Shown here one piece after another: positions 53,062-62,906 of a stretch of DNA of 64,000 bases (positions are counted from its first letter, which is position 1; each line of letters starts with the position of its first letter). The notes beneath the pieces are model-generated. The model had not been told where the DNA came from and searched no databases. It saw nothing but the letters and a program-made list of their open reading frames with translations. The translations under genes and the position numbers were made by a program. Origin of the DNA: an uncultured Bacteroidaceae bacterium (GTDB lineage: Bacteria; Bacteroidota; Bacteroidia; Bacteroidales; Bacteroidaceae). The DNA lies in NCBI GenBank assembly GCA_905235305.1, contig CAJOLC010000011.1:37147-101146 (forward strand), given 5' to 3'.

Positions 53062-54795
53062 ATGACAACAGAGATTATTGCAAGAGTCGAATCACTACGG
53101 GAGTACTTGCGAGAGAACGACCTGCATGCCTTCATCTTCCCAAGCACAGACCCGCATCAAGGCGAGTACGTTCCCGAGCATTGGCAGACGAGGCAATGGA
53201 TAAGTGGCTTCGATGGAAGTGCCGGCACAGCCGTCGTTACCCTGGACGACGCAGCCCTTTGGACAGACAGCCGCTATTTCATTGCCGCTGAGCAGCAACT
53301 CGAGGGCACTCCCTTCCGGCTGATGAAGGACGGACTGCCCGATACGCCCACCATCACAGAATGGCTCACCCATACGATGAAGGGCGGCACGACTGTTGGC
53401 ATCGACGGCAACGTCTTCACCCTCTCCGACATCAAAGCCTTGGCCGAAGAGCTTGGAAAGGCCGGCATAGGGCTCCGGACGGACCTCGACCCCGCTGAAA
53501 AGCTCTGGACGGACCGACCGCCCATCCCTAAGCATAAGGTTGAGATTCACCCCCTCAAGTACGCCGGCGAAACGGCCGAAAGCAAGATAGCACGCGTCCG
53601 TCAGGCTCTGAGGGAGCAGCACATCGACGGCATCGCCGTCTCCGCCCTCGACGACATCGCCTGGCTCCTCAACCTCCGAGGAAAGGACGTACACTGCAAC
53701 CCCGTCTTCGTCAGCCACATCGTCCTCACCTTGGACCGCCTTACCCTCTACATCGACAGCGAGAAACTCGACGGGCAGACGGCTGAATACCTCAGAGGAC
53801 TTGGCGTAGAGGTCAAGCCCTACAGCGAGTTCAAGCCGTCGGACTGGAGTCATCTGCCTGCCGCTTCACCCATCCCCGCCATGAAGTCCATCAAGAATGA
53901 CACGGAGATCGAGGGTTTCCGAAAGGCCATGAAACGCGACGGAGTGGCAATGGTGCGGTTCCTTCGCTGGCTCGAAACGGCTGCAGGCGAGACGGAGATG
54001 AGCATCGACCGCAAACTCACGACACTGAGAGCAGAGCAGCCTCTCTACAGAGGATTGTCGTTCGACACCATAGCTGCCTACGGCCCACATGCTGCCATCG
54101 TCCACTACGAAGCCTCGCCTGAGACGGACGCAAGGCTCGAACCTCACGGCCTGCTCCTGCTCGACAGCGGCGCACAATATCAGGACGGTACGACCGACAT
54201 CACAAGAACCATCGCCCTCGGCCCGCTCTCCGAAGAGGAACGCCTCGACTATACTCTGGTCCTGAAGGGGCATATACGGTTGGCAACGGCGCGCTTCCCC
54301 GACGGCATCAGCGGCACACAAATCGACGCACTGGCAAGGTCTCCGATGTGGCAATACGGCATCAACTACGGACACGGCACAGGACACGGTGTCGGCTCCT
54401 ACCTCTGTGTCCACGAAGGCCCTCACCAGATTCGCCACACATGGAAGCCGGCACCGCTCCATGCCAACATGACGGTCACCAATGAGCCAGGTATCTATCG
54501 CGAAGGGAAGCATGGCGTACGCATCGAGAACACCATGCTTGTCGTCGCAGACGGGCAGACCGAGTTCGGCAAGTTCCTGCGGCTGGAGCCCCTCACCCTC
54601 TGCCCCATCGACCTCACCCCCGTCCTCTGGGACATGATGACGCCGGAAGAGATGACTTACCTTAATAATTACCATAAGAAGGTATATGACGAGCTCTCGC
54701 CCTACCTGACGGAAGAGGAGAAGAAATGGCTTGCCAGCCCCCTCCTCGCTTCCCCCTTGGGGGAGTGCCTCATGACAGAAACTCATAACAATTAA
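53062..54795 (+). CDS. Xaa-Pro aminopeptidase (M24B)
   Basis: 577 residues. Two creatinase-like N-terminal domains are followed by a pita-bread M24 domain with the five metal ligands: LLLLDSGAQYQDGTTDITRT (two Asp), GHGTGHGVGSYL (His), VTNEPGIYRE (Glu) and GVRIENTM (Glu). It removes N-terminal residues before proline. The natural end seems to be near EEEKKWL; the final ~18 residues (ASPLLASPLGECLMTETHNN) are encoded by the left arm of a dispersed inverted repeat (54736-54762), so the repeat has been captured as a coding tail. Confidence 0.94.
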   Translation: MTTEIIARVESLREYLRENDLHAFIFPSTDPHQGEYVPEHWQTRQWISGFDGSAGTAVVTLDDAALWTDSRYFIAAEQQLEGTPFRLMKDGLPDTPTITEWLTHTMKGGTTVGIDGNVFTLSDIKALAEELGKAGIGLRTDLDPAEKLWTDRPPIPKHKVEIHPLKYAGETAESKIARVRQALREQHIDGIAVSALDDIAWLLNLRGKDVHCNPVFVSHIVLTLDRLTLYIDSEKLDGQTAEYLRGLGVEVKPYSEFKPSDWSHLPAASPIPAMKSIKNDTEIEGFRKAMKRDGVAMVRFLRWLETAAGETEMSIDRKLTTLRAEQPLYRGLSFDTIAAYGPHAAIVHYEASPETDARLEPHGLLLLDSGAQYQDGTTDITRTIALGPLSEEERLDYTLVLKGHIRLATARFPDGISGTQIDALARSPMWQYGINYGHGTGHGVGSYLCVHEGPHQIRHTWKPAPLHANMTVTNEPGIYREGKHGVRIENTMLVVADGQTEFGKFLRLEPLTLCPIDLTPVLWDMMTPEEMTYLNNYHKKVYDELSPYLTEEEKKWLASPLLASPLGECLMTETHNN

Positions 54796-54854
54796 ATAAT
54801 AACATTCCCCCAGAACTTATCTCCTCACCCAAAGGGGGAGGTCGGGAGGGGGCT
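54736..54854. repeat. 119-bp inverted-repeat element overlapping the end of the aminopeptidase gene
   Basis: Arms of 27 bp at 54736-54762 and 54828-54854, imperfect complements built on AGCCCCCTCC...CCCCCTTGGGG. The left arm is inside the aminopeptidase reading frame; the right arm ends 6 bases before the carbonic anhydrase start. Similar arm fragments occur at 9164-9177 and 63352-63374. Fits a MITE or intergenic hairpin family. Confidence 0.65.
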
Positions 54855-54860
54855 TATACT

Positions 54861-55451
54861 ATGGCAATAATCAAGACTCTCAAGGGGATGCCCGCACCCC
54901 GATTCGGCAAACACTGCTACTTCAGCGAAGGCGCAGTGATAGTGGGCGACGTAGAGATGGGCGACGACTGCACCGTGTGGTTCAATGCCGTCATCCGTGG
55001 CGATGTCCACTACGTAAAGATAGGCAACCGCACGAACATACAGGACAATTCCTGCATCCACACGCTCAATGGGAAGGCTCCCTGCGTGCTCGGCGACGAC
55101 GTAACCATAGGGCACAGCGTCACGCTGCACGGCTGCGAAGTCAAGGATGGCGCGTTGGTAGGTATGGGAGCCACAGTGCTCGACCACGCGGTGGTAGGAT
55201 GTGGAGCCATCGTAGCAGCAGGCGCATTGGTCCTGAGCAACACCATTATCGGCGACGGCGAACTGTGGGGAGGCGTACCCGCCAAGTTCATCAAGAAGGT
55301 TGACCCTGCCCAAGCACAGGAACTCAACAAGACTTACGCCCGACACTACATAGAGTACAGCGACTGGTACCGTGAGGCAGACAGCAACCCCGCCTGCACA
55401 CAGAACATCACTACAAGCGAAGATTACATCACACCACCTCTTAACTCATAA
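54861..55451 (+). CDS. Gamma-class carbonic anhydrase family protein
   Basis: 196 residues, left-handed beta-helix of hexapeptide repeats (VIVGDVEMGDDCTVW, VIRGDVHYVKIGNRTNI). The three metal histidines are in DNSCIHTL, TIGHSVTLHGC. The ending LWGGVPAKFIKKV is typical. CO2 hydration is assumed, though many members are untested. Start chosen at the Met just after the inverted repeat. Confidence 0.92.
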   Translation: MAIIKTLKGMPAPRFGKHCYFSEGAVIVGDVEMGDDCTVWFNAVIRGDVHYVKIGNRTNIQDNSCIHTLNGKAPCVLGDDVTIGHSVTLHGCEVKDGALVGMGATVLDHAVVGCGAIVAAGALVLSNTIIGDGELWGGVPAKFIKKVDPAQAQELNKTYARHYIEYSDWYREADSNPACTQNITTSEDYITPPLNS

Positions 55452-55453
55452 CT

Positions 55454-56560
55454 ATGAACACAAGACTCCTGCCAGCGCTCCTATGCCTGTGCCTCATTGC
55501 ATGCAATTTGCAGAAGAAGGCTGAGACGAAGACAAGCATCGTGACGAACCCTATCCCGCTGAAGCTTGGCGACCCCTACCTGCTCCACGCCAGCGACGGG
55601 CGTTACTATATGTACGGAACATCACTCGCCGACGGCTTCGAAGCCTTCGTGAGCGACGACCTCATCCAGTGGGACTCCTGTGGTCAGGTGTATCGCGGCG
55701 GCGACTCCTCGCAGTGGAACATCGATTGCTTCTGGGCGCCTGAGGTCTATGAGCGACAGGGCAAGTTCTATCTCTTCTATAGTTCCAACTACAGAGAGAA
55801 CCCGACGAACGAAGGCGAGAACTTCAAGATAGGCGTCGCCGTCAGTGATTCTCCTGCAGGTCCCTTCACCGACCTCTACGACAGACCTATCTTCAATCCG
55901 CCCTACCCCATTATCGATGCCAATGTCTTCTTCGACGACGAACAAGGCAAATGCTATCTCTACTTCAGCCGCTGCTGCTACAAACACAGCGTGGACAGCG
56001 AGATTGCCGACAGCTTGCGCGAGGCCGGAGTGTTCCAGGAGATAGAGGAAAGCTGGGTATATGGTGTGGAGCTAAAGCCTGACTTCAGCGGCGTGATAGG
56101 TGAGCCGGTATTGCTACTCTGCCCTCCGAAGGAACTTTCCGACAGCCAAAGCGAATGGGAAAGCCGAAGTGCCACGCATGGCGAGGTGAATCGACGCTGG
56201 ACGGAAGGCAGCTTCCTGCTGCGCGAAGGCGACATATATTATATAATGTATAGCGCCAACCACTACGGCGGACAGTACTACGCGGTCGGCTATGCCACCT
56301 CCGACAACCCTCTCGGGCCCTTCACCAAGGCCGAGAACAATCCTGTCCTGCAGGAAAACGTCAGCTGCGGCGGGCAAGTCATGGGCACTGGGCACAACAT
56401 GGTGCTCGCCATGCCGGATGGCCAGCGCTACTGTGTCTATCATGGTCGCATGGCAGACAATCCCGACGAGCGCGTCGTGCTGATTGACAAACTTAACATT
56501 GACGAGGAGGGTGTTACTGTCGAAGGTCCTACAACAGATGCTCAAGAGATTGTCCGCTAA
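55454..56560 (+). CDS. GH43-family lipoprotein
   Basis: 368 residues, starting 2 bases after the previous stop. Lipobox LIAC (15-18) anchors it in a membrane. Propeller acids: base Asp40 in LKLGDPYLL, Asp in IIDANVFFDD, acid Glu in RWTEGSFLL. GH43 acts on arabinose- or xylose-containing polysaccharides. The 3' end overlaps the CotH gene by 23 bases, coupling the two. Confidence 0.9.
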   Translation: MNTRLLPALLCLCLIACNLQKKAETKTSIVTNPIPLKLGDPYLLHASDGRYYMYGTSLADGFEAFVSDDLIQWDSCGQVYRGGDSSQWNIDCFWAPEVYERQGKFYLFYSSNYRENPTNEGENFKIGVAVSDSPAGPFTDLYDRPIFNPPYPIIDANVFFDDEQGKCYLYFSRCCYKHSVDSEIADSLREAGVFQEIEESWVYGVELKPDFSGVIGEPVLLLCPPKELSDSQSEWESRSATHGEVNRRWTEGSFLLREGDIYYIMYSANHYGGQYYAVGYATSDNPLGPFTKAENNPVLQENVSCGGQVMGTGHNMVLAMPDGQRYCVYHGRMADNPDERVVLIDKLNIDEEGVTVEGPTTDAQEIVR

Positions 56561-58523
56561 GTGGAGCTTGGTCCTCCTGATGTTTGTCAGCCTTCCTGCC
56601 TTTCCTTTGGGGTACAAGCTGACTGGCTCCGTCATAGGCACACCCAAAGGCTATGACTATGACAGGAATGCCAGTTCTTCCACCGTAAACATTGCTGCCT
56701 GGGCTTTCGACGGCAACCTCTCGACCTTTTTTGCAGCCGAGACGACGGACGGAGGTTGGGCAGGACTGGATTTAGGCAGGACGTATGTCATCACGAAGGT
56801 AGGCTATGCTGCCAGCACACGCAACAATGGTCCGCAACGCACTGTACTTGGCCTGTTCGAGGGTGCTAACGAACCGGACTTCTCAGACGCGCTTCCGCTC
56901 TTCATGATTAAGGAAGCAGCGCCGTCGGGAACACTAACCTTTACCGACATCAATGTGTCGCGAGCCTTCCGGTATGTCCGCTACAAGGGCATAGCAGGCA
57001 CCCGTAGCACAGTGGCCGAACTGGAGTTCTGGGGCTACTATTCAGCAGGGACCGACAAGCAGTTCTATCAGGCGACGAACCTGCCAACGGTGGTGATTCA
57101 CACTGCCTCCGGCAAAGACCCTGTCGATAAAGTCAACGACCTGCCGTCGCACATTAGCATCATTTCCGACGGCGGACAGACCATCAAGGAGCAAGACGGC
57201 ACATCGCGCCTGCGAGGGAACCACTCGATGACATTCCCTAAGAAGCCGTACCGCATCAAGTTCGACACGAAGACTCGACCGCTTGACGCCAAGGCAAAGG
57301 CACGGAAATGGGCACTCATCAACAACTACGGCGACAAGACTTTGCTCCGGAACTGTCTGGCCTTCGAGATCAGCCGCCGCATAGGCATCGGCTATACCCC
57401 TTACTGCCAGCCCGTGGATGTATTTATGAACGGCGAATACAAAGGCTGCTACCAGTTCTGCGACGTCATTGATGTACGCAGGGATCGTGTGAACATCATC
57501 GAGATGGACAGCACCTGCACGGAAGGCGAACTGCTGACGGGCGGCTACCTAATCGAGATTGACAACTATGCCTCGCAGGAACCTAAGAACTTCACCTCGG
57601 CGCATTCCACGCCAGTCACTGTGAAGTATCCCGACGAGGATGAAATCATGGGCGTACAGTTCAACTATATCAAGCAATACTACAATAGCTTTGAGAACTC
57701 CTTCTACCGCACCAACTGGAAAGACCCTGAGGCGGGCTACCGACAATACCTCAACCTGCCGAGCTTCCACCGGCACTTCCTCGTGGGAGAACTATCGGGG
57801 AACACCGACACATACTGGAGCACCTATATGTACAAGGACCGCGAGGAGACACAGTTCTTCGTAGAGCCTGTCTGGGACTTCGACCTTGCTTTCGAGAACG
57901 ACAACCGCACCTACCCTATCTGCAACCTTGCGGACTACGTCTATCGCACAAAGGGCTCGACGGCCGGCAACTTCAAATACTTCGTGGACCGCATAGTCAT
58001 TACGGACACAGGCTCAGCTGCCGACCTGCGGGACATGTGGGCAAACCTCAGATACTTTGGAAGCATCGACGAGGAATCGCTCTGTGCCTATGTAGACAGC
58101 ATGGCAGGCGAGCTGGCGGAATCGCAACAGCTCAACTTCATACGCTGGCCTATCATGAACACAAGGGTACACCAGAACCCGAAGATCTGGGGCAGCTATG
58201 AGGCGGAAGTGCAGAACGTCAAGGACTACATTGTTCGCCGGATTGACTGGATGGACACGAAGCTAAGGTACAACGAAGAGGATTTCGCCAACCGAATCGA
58301 TGGAACGGAGGAGGAGGAAAGGTTGCAGCCTGAGATACACATTTGGGGACGGCGCATCTTCATTGCCGGCATACCTGGAGGCACGCCCTACCGCGTCTTT
58401 TCACCTCAGGGCGTACTCGAAGCCCAAGGCATCACCGGCGAGCAAGGCCCCATGCTCAGCACTGGTCTGCACATCGTCAGCATCGACGGCATCGCAGAAG
58501 GCCAGAGTCTGCTCGTAAGATAA
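56538..58523 (+). CDS. Secreted discoidin-like plus CotH kinase-fold protein
   Basis: 661 residues from MLKRLSAKWSLVLLMF, signal peptide to about residue 25. Residues about 28-165 look like an F5/8-type (discoidin) carbohydrate-binding domain (AWAFDGNLSTFFAAE, GWAGLDLGRTYVITKVGY). A CotH domain follows: LRGNHSMTFPKKPYRIKF, NYGDKTLLRNCLAFEISRRI, VDVFMNGEYKGCYQF and the metal site PVWDFDLAF. The last 60 residues resemble a sorting tail ending GQSLLVR. CotH folds are protein-kinase-like; the target is unknown. Coupled to the GH43 lipoprotein, so probably acts at the surface with it. Confidence 0.87.
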   Translation: MLKRLSAKWSLVLLMFVSLPAFPLGYKLTGSVIGTPKGYDYDRNASSSTVNIAAWAFDGNLSTFFAAETTDGGWAGLDLGRTYVITKVGYAASTRNNGPQRTVLGLFEGANEPDFSDALPLFMIKEAAPSGTLTFTDINVSRAFRYVRYKGIAGTRSTVAELEFWGYYSAGTDKQFYQATNLPTVVIHTASGKDPVDKVNDLPSHISIISDGGQTIKEQDGTSRLRGNHSMTFPKKPYRIKFDTKTRPLDAKAKARKWALINNYGDKTLLRNCLAFEISRRIGIGYTPYCQPVDVFMNGEYKGCYQFCDVIDVRRDRVNIIEMDSTCTEGELLTGGYLIEIDNYASQEPKNFTSAHSTPVTVKYPDEDEIMGVQFNYIKQYYNSFENSFYRTNWKDPEAGYRQYLNLPSFHRHFLVGELSGNTDTYWSTYMYKDREETQFFVEPVWDFDLAFENDNRTYPICNLADYVYRTKGSTAGNFKYFVDRIVITDTGSAADLRDMWANLRYFGSIDEESLCAYVDSMAGELAESQQLNFIRWPIMNTRVHQNPKIWGSYEAEVQNVKDYIVRRIDWMDTKLRYNEEDFANRIDGTEEEERLQPEIHIWGRRIFIAGIPGGTPYRVFSPQGVLEAQGITGEQGPMLSTGLHIVSIDGIAEGQSLLVR

Positions 58524-58733
58524 CTGTCCGAACCGGCCATTAAACGCCCCTTCACCACTCGCTTCCTTACCCTTTTTCCTTATCCCCGTCACTATGCAGA
58601 GGTGTAAAAACAAGGATGAAAGGGGGGAAACAGGAAAGGGGAAAACCTGATGACCTGTTCGGGATTATTGCCGTCCGGCTAATCCGGGGGCGTTCTTCAT
58701 ACGTTTACTGTTTGATGGTAGGCTCTGACGTCC

Positions 58734-60077
58734 TCAGTCGCGGCCGAAAATGTCGCGCGTATAAACCTTGTCCTTCACGTCGTCGAGCACAGGTTCGTAG
58801 CGGTTGGCTACTATAGCTTGCGACTGCTGCTTGAAGGTCTCGAGGTCGTTCACTACGCGGGAGCCGAAGAAGCTCTCGCCGTCGGCAAGCGTAGGCTCGT
58901 AGATGATGACCTCGGCCCCCTTGGCTTTGATGCGCTTCATGATGCCCTGGATGGCCGACTGACGGAAGTTGTCGCTGCCGGCCTTCATGGTGAGACGGAA
59001 GACGCCTATGACGCAATGCTGCTCGCTTTCGCTGTTCCATTGGGCATTCTCGCTATAGTACCCCGCCATGCGGAGCACGGCGTCGGCAATGTAATCCTTG
59101 CGCGTGCGGTTGCTCTCCACGATGGCCGTCATCATCTGCTGCGGCACGTCCTGGTAGTTGGCCAGCAGCTGCTTCGTGTCCTTTGGCAGGCAGTAGCCGC
59201 CGTAGCCAAACGAGGGATTGTTGTAATGCGTGCCGATGCGTGGGTCGAGACCTACACCGCGGATGATGGCCCTTGGGTCCAGGCCCTTCACCTCGGCATA
59301 CGTGTCCAGCTCGTTGAAGTAGCTTACGCGCAGGGCCAGGTAAGTATTGGCAAAGAGCTTGACTGCCTCTGCCTCCTTCATGCCCATGAAGAGCGTGTCG
59401 ATATCTGGCTTCTCTGCACCCTCTTGAAGTAGCTTTGCGAACGTCTCGGCATGGGATTTCGCCTCCAGATTGCCGATGGCAGTGATGGCGGCATTCTCCT
59501 CTGTGAAGTTAGCATCACTGATTTCGATGATCTTGGGATAGCCGACGATGATGCGGGAGGGATACAGGTTGTCATAAAGCGCCTTGCTCTCGCGCAGGAA
59601 CTCCGGCGAGAAGAGCAGGTTGAACTTTTTCCCCTTCAGTTCAGGCTTATAGAGGAACTTGAGGGCATACTTGGCGTAGAGGCTCCTGCAGTATCCCACG
59701 GGAATGGTCGACTTGATGACCATCACGGCATCCGGGTTGACGCTGATGACGAGGTTTATTACGTCTTCGATGTGATGGGTGTCGAAGAAGTTCTTCACCG
59801 GGTCGTAGTTCGTCGGCGCTGCTATTACCACGAAGTCGGCATCCCTGTAAGCCTCGGCACCATCCAGCGTGGCTTTGAGGCGCAAGTCCTTTTCCCTGAG
59901 ATATTTCTCGATGTACGCGTCCTGAATGGGCGATATGCGGTTGTTTATCTTCTCTACCTTCTCTGGCACGACATCGACGGCCGTCACCTCGTGATGCTGA
60001 CTGAGCAGCGTGGCGATGGAGAGTCCGACGTAACCCGTACCGGCAACTGCTATTTTAAGTTCACTGAAGTCTCTCAT
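58734..60077 (-). CDS. ugd: UDP-glucose 6-dehydrogenase (nucleotide-sugar dehydrogenase)
   Basis: 447 residues. NAD motif [50 protein letters not shown] and catalytic Cys in [14 protein letters not shown]. The ESKALYDN form resembles the short enterobacterial Ugd. It makes UDP-glucuronate, a likely donor for the 30284-44426 polysaccharide (inference). A longer than usual C-terminus covers KPILR-like [17 protein letters not shown]. Confidence 0.92.
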   Translation of the reverse strand: MRDFSELKIAVAGTGYVGLSIATLLSQHHEVTAVDVVPEKVEKINNRISPIQDAYIEKYLREKDLRLKATLDGAEAYRDADFVVIAAPTNYDPVKNFFDTHHIEDVINLVISVNPDAVMVIKSTIPVGYCRSLYAKYALKFLYKPELKGKKFNLLFSPEFLRESKALYDNLYPSRIIVGYPKIIEISDANFTEENAAITAIGNLEAKSHAETFAKLLQEGAEKPDIDTLFMGMKEAEAVKLFANTYLALRVSYFNELDTYAEVKGLDPRAIIRGVGLDPRIGTHYNNPSFGYGGYCLPKDTKQLLANYQDVPQQMMTAIVESNRTRKDYIADAVLRMAGYYSENAQWNSESEQHCVIGVFRLTMKAGSDNFRQSAIQGIMKRIKAKGAEVIIYEPTLADGESFFGSRVVNDLETFKQQSQAIVANRYEPVLDDVKDKVYTRDIFGRD

Positions 60078-60103
60078 ATCGATAACTTATGTTCGTTTCG
60101 ATG

Positions 60104-60111
60104 CAAAGGTA
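60104..60111 (-). promoter_or_regulatory. -7 box of ugd
   Basis: CAAAGGTA on plus is TACCTTTG on minus, 27 bases before the start codon. Confidence 0.65.
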
Positions 60112-60155
60112 CAAAAAGATTAGGGATTAGTGATAAGGGATTAAGGATTTTTTCG

Positions 60156-60163
60156 TATCTTTG
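60156..60163 (+). promoter_or_regulatory. -7 box of the holB-ricT-gldH operon
   Basis: TATCTTTG, 45 bases before the holB start and 45 bp from the divergent ugd -7 box; no clear -33. Confidence 0.6.
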
Positions 60164-60207
60164 CAAATAAATAGGCACTGGCCTGAGGCTGCAGGTCAAT
60201 AAAGTAA

Positions 60208-61335
60208 ATGACATTCGGAGACATCATAGGGCAGGAAGAGGTGAAAGAGCACCTGCATCGGCTGCTGCACGAGAACAAGCTGCCGCATGCAATCATGTTC
60301 TGCGGGCCTAAAGGCGCAGGCAAACTGCCCTTGGCATTGGCCTTCGCACAGATGCTCCTATGCCAGAACCCCGCCGACGACGGTGCCTGCGGCCTATGTT
60401 CCGACTGCCAGATGTCGACTCTATGGACACATCCCGACCTGCACTTCTCCTTTCCCATATATAAGGGCAAGAGCGGCGACAAGCCTGTCTCGGACGACTT
60501 CCTGCAGGAATGGCGCGAGCAGATAAGCCTTTCTCCTTACTTCGACATCGAGGACTGGCTCGAGGATATAGGGGCGGAGAATCAGCAGATAGTCATTTAC
60601 GTCCAGGAGAGCGACAACCTGCGAAGGAAGCTGATGCTCAAGGCAAGCCAAGGAGGGCGCAAGGTCGTGGTCCTGTGGCTGCCGGAGCGCATGAACGAAC
60701 AGACAGGCAACAAGCTGCTAAAGCTCATCGAAGAGCCTCCCATAGGCACTCACCTCCTGCTGGTCAGCCAAGAGCCCGACCTCGTACTGGGCACCATCCA
60801 GAGCCGCGTGCAGCGAATCAATGTGCCGGCCCTGCCTGAAGATGTCATCAGCAAGGCATTGCAGGAGCGCCGAGGCATGCAGGCCGACGACGCGAACAGG
60901 CTTGCACACATCGCTCAAGGGAGCTACACAAATGCCCTGAAACGCATCCGGAGCGACTCGGAACAGCATCTCTTCTTCGACCTATTCGTGCAACTGATGC
61001 GCCACAGCTATGCCCGTCGCATCAAGGAGATGCATCAGTGGTCGCTCACCGTAGCTGAGCTCGGGCGTGAAAGGCAGAAGAGAATGCTCGGATACTTCCA
61101 GCAACAATTGCGCGAGAACTTCATATACAACTTCCAACAAGCAGAAATAAATTTCCTCGGACGCGAGGAGGAGAACTTCAGCACACGCTTTGCGCCGTTC
61201 ATCAACGAACGCAATGTCATCGGCATCATGGATGAGCTGAGCTGTGCCGAACGCGACATCGCACAGAATGTCAGCGCACGGATGGTGTTCTTCGACCTTG
61301 CGCTGAAAATGATAGTACTACTTAAACATGGATAA
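60208..61335 (+). CDS. holB: DNA polymerase III delta-prime subunit
   Basis: 375 residues, clamp-loader AAA+ subunit. Walker A-like GPKGAGKLPLALAF (Leu replaces the usual Thr/Ser after GK), zinc site CGLCSDC, LLKLIEEPPIGTHLLL and the arginine-containing IQSRVQRI. The altered P-loop fits the known lack of ATPase activity in delta-prime. Ends 8 bases inside the next gene. Confidence 0.94.
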   Translation: MTFGDIIGQEEVKEHLHRLLHENKLPHAIMFCGPKGAGKLPLALAFAQMLLCQNPADDGACGLCSDCQMSTLWTHPDLHFSFPIYKGKSGDKPVSDDFLQEWREQISLSPYFDIEDWLEDIGAENQQIVIYVQESDNLRRKLMLKASQGGRKVVVLWLPERMNEQTGNKLLKLIEEPPIGTHLLLVSQEPDLVLGTIQSRVQRINVPALPEDVISKALQERRGMQADDANRLAHIAQGSYTNALKRIRSDSEQHLFFDLFVQLMRHSYARRIKEMHQWSLTVAELGRERQKRMLGYFQQQLRENFIYNFQQAEINFLGREEENFSTRFAPFINERNVIGIMDELSCAERDIAQNVSARMVFFDLALKMIVLLKHG

Positions 61336-62446
61336 GCAATACCAAAGTGGCGACGGCGGACATGGCTTCGCAGCACAGAGCGCCAATACGGGGCACTATG
61401 CTCAGCTCAATACCTACGACTATCTGGCTGATGTGCCTGGCAACAACGAGACGACGGACCTCGTCGAGGTGCAGTTCAAGAATACGCGAAAGGCTTATTA
61501 CCACAACCCCGACAAACTGCCGCTCAAGAAGGGCGACGTAGTGGCTGTCGAGGCAAACCCCGGGCACGACATCGGCGTAGTATCGTTGACGGGCAAGCTC
61601 GTAACCCTGCAGATGAAGCACGCAAACCTGAAGCCGAACGAGGAGATACGCAAGATCTACCGCCTGGCTCGCGAGAACGACATGGAGCGCTATGCCGAGG
61701 CAAAGGCCCGCGAACACGACACGATGATTCAGAGTCGCCAGATTGCGAAGGACCTTGGCCTTGAGATGAAGATAGGCGACGTGGAATATCAAGGCGATGG
61801 AGGCAAGGCCATTTTCTATTACATTGCCGATGGCCGCGTCGACTTCCGCCAACTCATCAAGGTTCTGGCAGACGCCTTCCACGTCCGCATCGAGATGAAG
61901 CAGATCGGGGCAAGGCAAGAGGCTGGTCGCATCGGCGGTTTCGGTCCCTGCGGACGCGAGCTGTGTTGTGCCGGATGGATGAAGAACTTCCAGAGCGTAG
62001 GCACGGGAGCGGCACGCTTCCAGGACTTGAGTCTCAACCCGCAGAAGCTTGCAGGGCAGTGCGCAAAGCTGAAGTGCTGCATGAACTACGAGGTCGACCA
62101 GTACGTCGAGGCATCCCGCAAACTGCCGCCACGCGACATGATTCTCTACACGCAGGACTCTGAATACTTCCACTTCAAGGCAGACATCCTGTCCGGACAG
62201 GTCACTTACTCCACCGACAAGCGCAACGCAGCCAACCTCGTCACCATCAGCGCCGAGCGTGCCAACGCCATCATCGAGATGAACAAGCGCGGCGAGAAAC
62301 CTGTCTCTCTGGAGGAGGGCGGACACAAAGAGCCGGAACGTCCCGTCGACCTCGCTACTCAGGAGGACGTGGGCCGCTTCGACAAGAAGAAGCGCAAGAA
62401 GAAGCATAAGAACAAGTCGCATCATAATGACAAGCGTCCGGAATGA
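61328..62446 (+). CDS. PSP1/RicT-family regulatory iron-sulfur complex protein
   Basis: 372 residues. The PSP1 core has VEVQFKNTRKAYYHNP, VAVEANPGHDIGVV, RVDFRQLIKVLADAFHVRIE and RQEAGRIGGFGPCGRELCCAGWM with a clustered-Cys motif, then LAGQCAKLKCCMNYE. The C-terminus is Lys-rich (KKKRKKKHKNK). Homologues act with RicA/RicF in RNA processing in Bacillus; a role with the replication neighbour is unknown. Overlaps holB by 8 bases and gldH by 4. Confidence 0.9.
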   Translation: MDKQYQSGDGGHGFAAQSANTGHYAQLNTYDYLADVPGNNETTDLVEVQFKNTRKAYYHNPDKLPLKKGDVVAVEANPGHDIGVVSLTGKLVTLQMKHANLKPNEEIRKIYRLARENDMERYAEAKAREHDTMIQSRQIAKDLGLEMKIGDVEYQGDGGKAIFYYIADGRVDFRQLIKVLADAFHVRIEMKQIGARQEAGRIGGFGPCGRELCCAGWMKNFQSVGTGAARFQDLSLNPQKLAGQCAKLKCCMNYEVDQYVEASRKLPPRDMILYTQDSEYFHFKADILSGQVTYSTDKRNAANLVTISAERANAIIEMNKRGEKPVSLEEGGHKEPERPVDLATQEDVGRFDKKKRKKKHKNKSHHNDKRPE

Positions 62447-62901
62447 TGCACCGAGCTCTCCTCCTCCCCATAATCACCCTGACATTAGCTGCCTGCACCG
62501 AAGGCACGCTGCTGCACTGCTACAAGCCACTGCCTGCCGACGGCTGGGACAGGCGCGACACCATCTGCTTCGACGTGCCAGAAGCCGAGACGGACATCAG
62601 CGGGACGCTCTTCGTAGGACTCCGCACGACTGCGAACATCGGCATCCGTGACATAGTGATTGCCGTAGAGCAGACCGGCGAGACATTGAGCCGCAGCCGC
62701 GTGGACACGATTCGCTACGCCCTGACAGACGCCGAAGGCAAAGCCCTGACGGGGGGAGTCAACACGCACCAGTATGAGACTCAGCATATTCCATTCCACA
62801 TCCAGAAGGGACAAAGCTGCACTGTCCGCATCCATCACCTTATGACAAGAGAGGTGATTCCGGGCTTTACGGAGGTGGGCATCAGGATAAGCCAAGACTG
62901 A
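62443..62901 (+). CDS. gldH: Gliding-motility lipoprotein GldH
   Basis: 152 residues with a lipobox LAAC (15-18) in MMHRALLLPIITLTLAAC, then a beta-sandwich with LLHCYKPLPADGWDRRDTIC and the conserved ending EVIPGFTEVGIRI. GldH is found across Bacteroidetes that possess the type IX secretion/gliding apparatus and also in many non-gliders. The holB-PSP1-gldH order is conserved in Bacteroidales (known gene order). Confidence 0.9.
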   Translation: MMHRALLLPIITLTLAACTEGTLLHCYKPLPADGWDRRDTICFDVPEAETDISGTLFVGLRTTANIGIRDIVIAVEQTGETLSRSRVDTIRYALTDAEGKALTGGVNTHQYETQHIPFHIQKGQSCTVRIHHLMTREVIPGFTEVGIRISQD

Positions 62902-62906
62902 CGTCA

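Noticed and set aside
58524-58733. Possible small gene between CotH and ugd
   Set aside because: No frame with plausible start, composition or promoter; appears to be plain convergent spacer.
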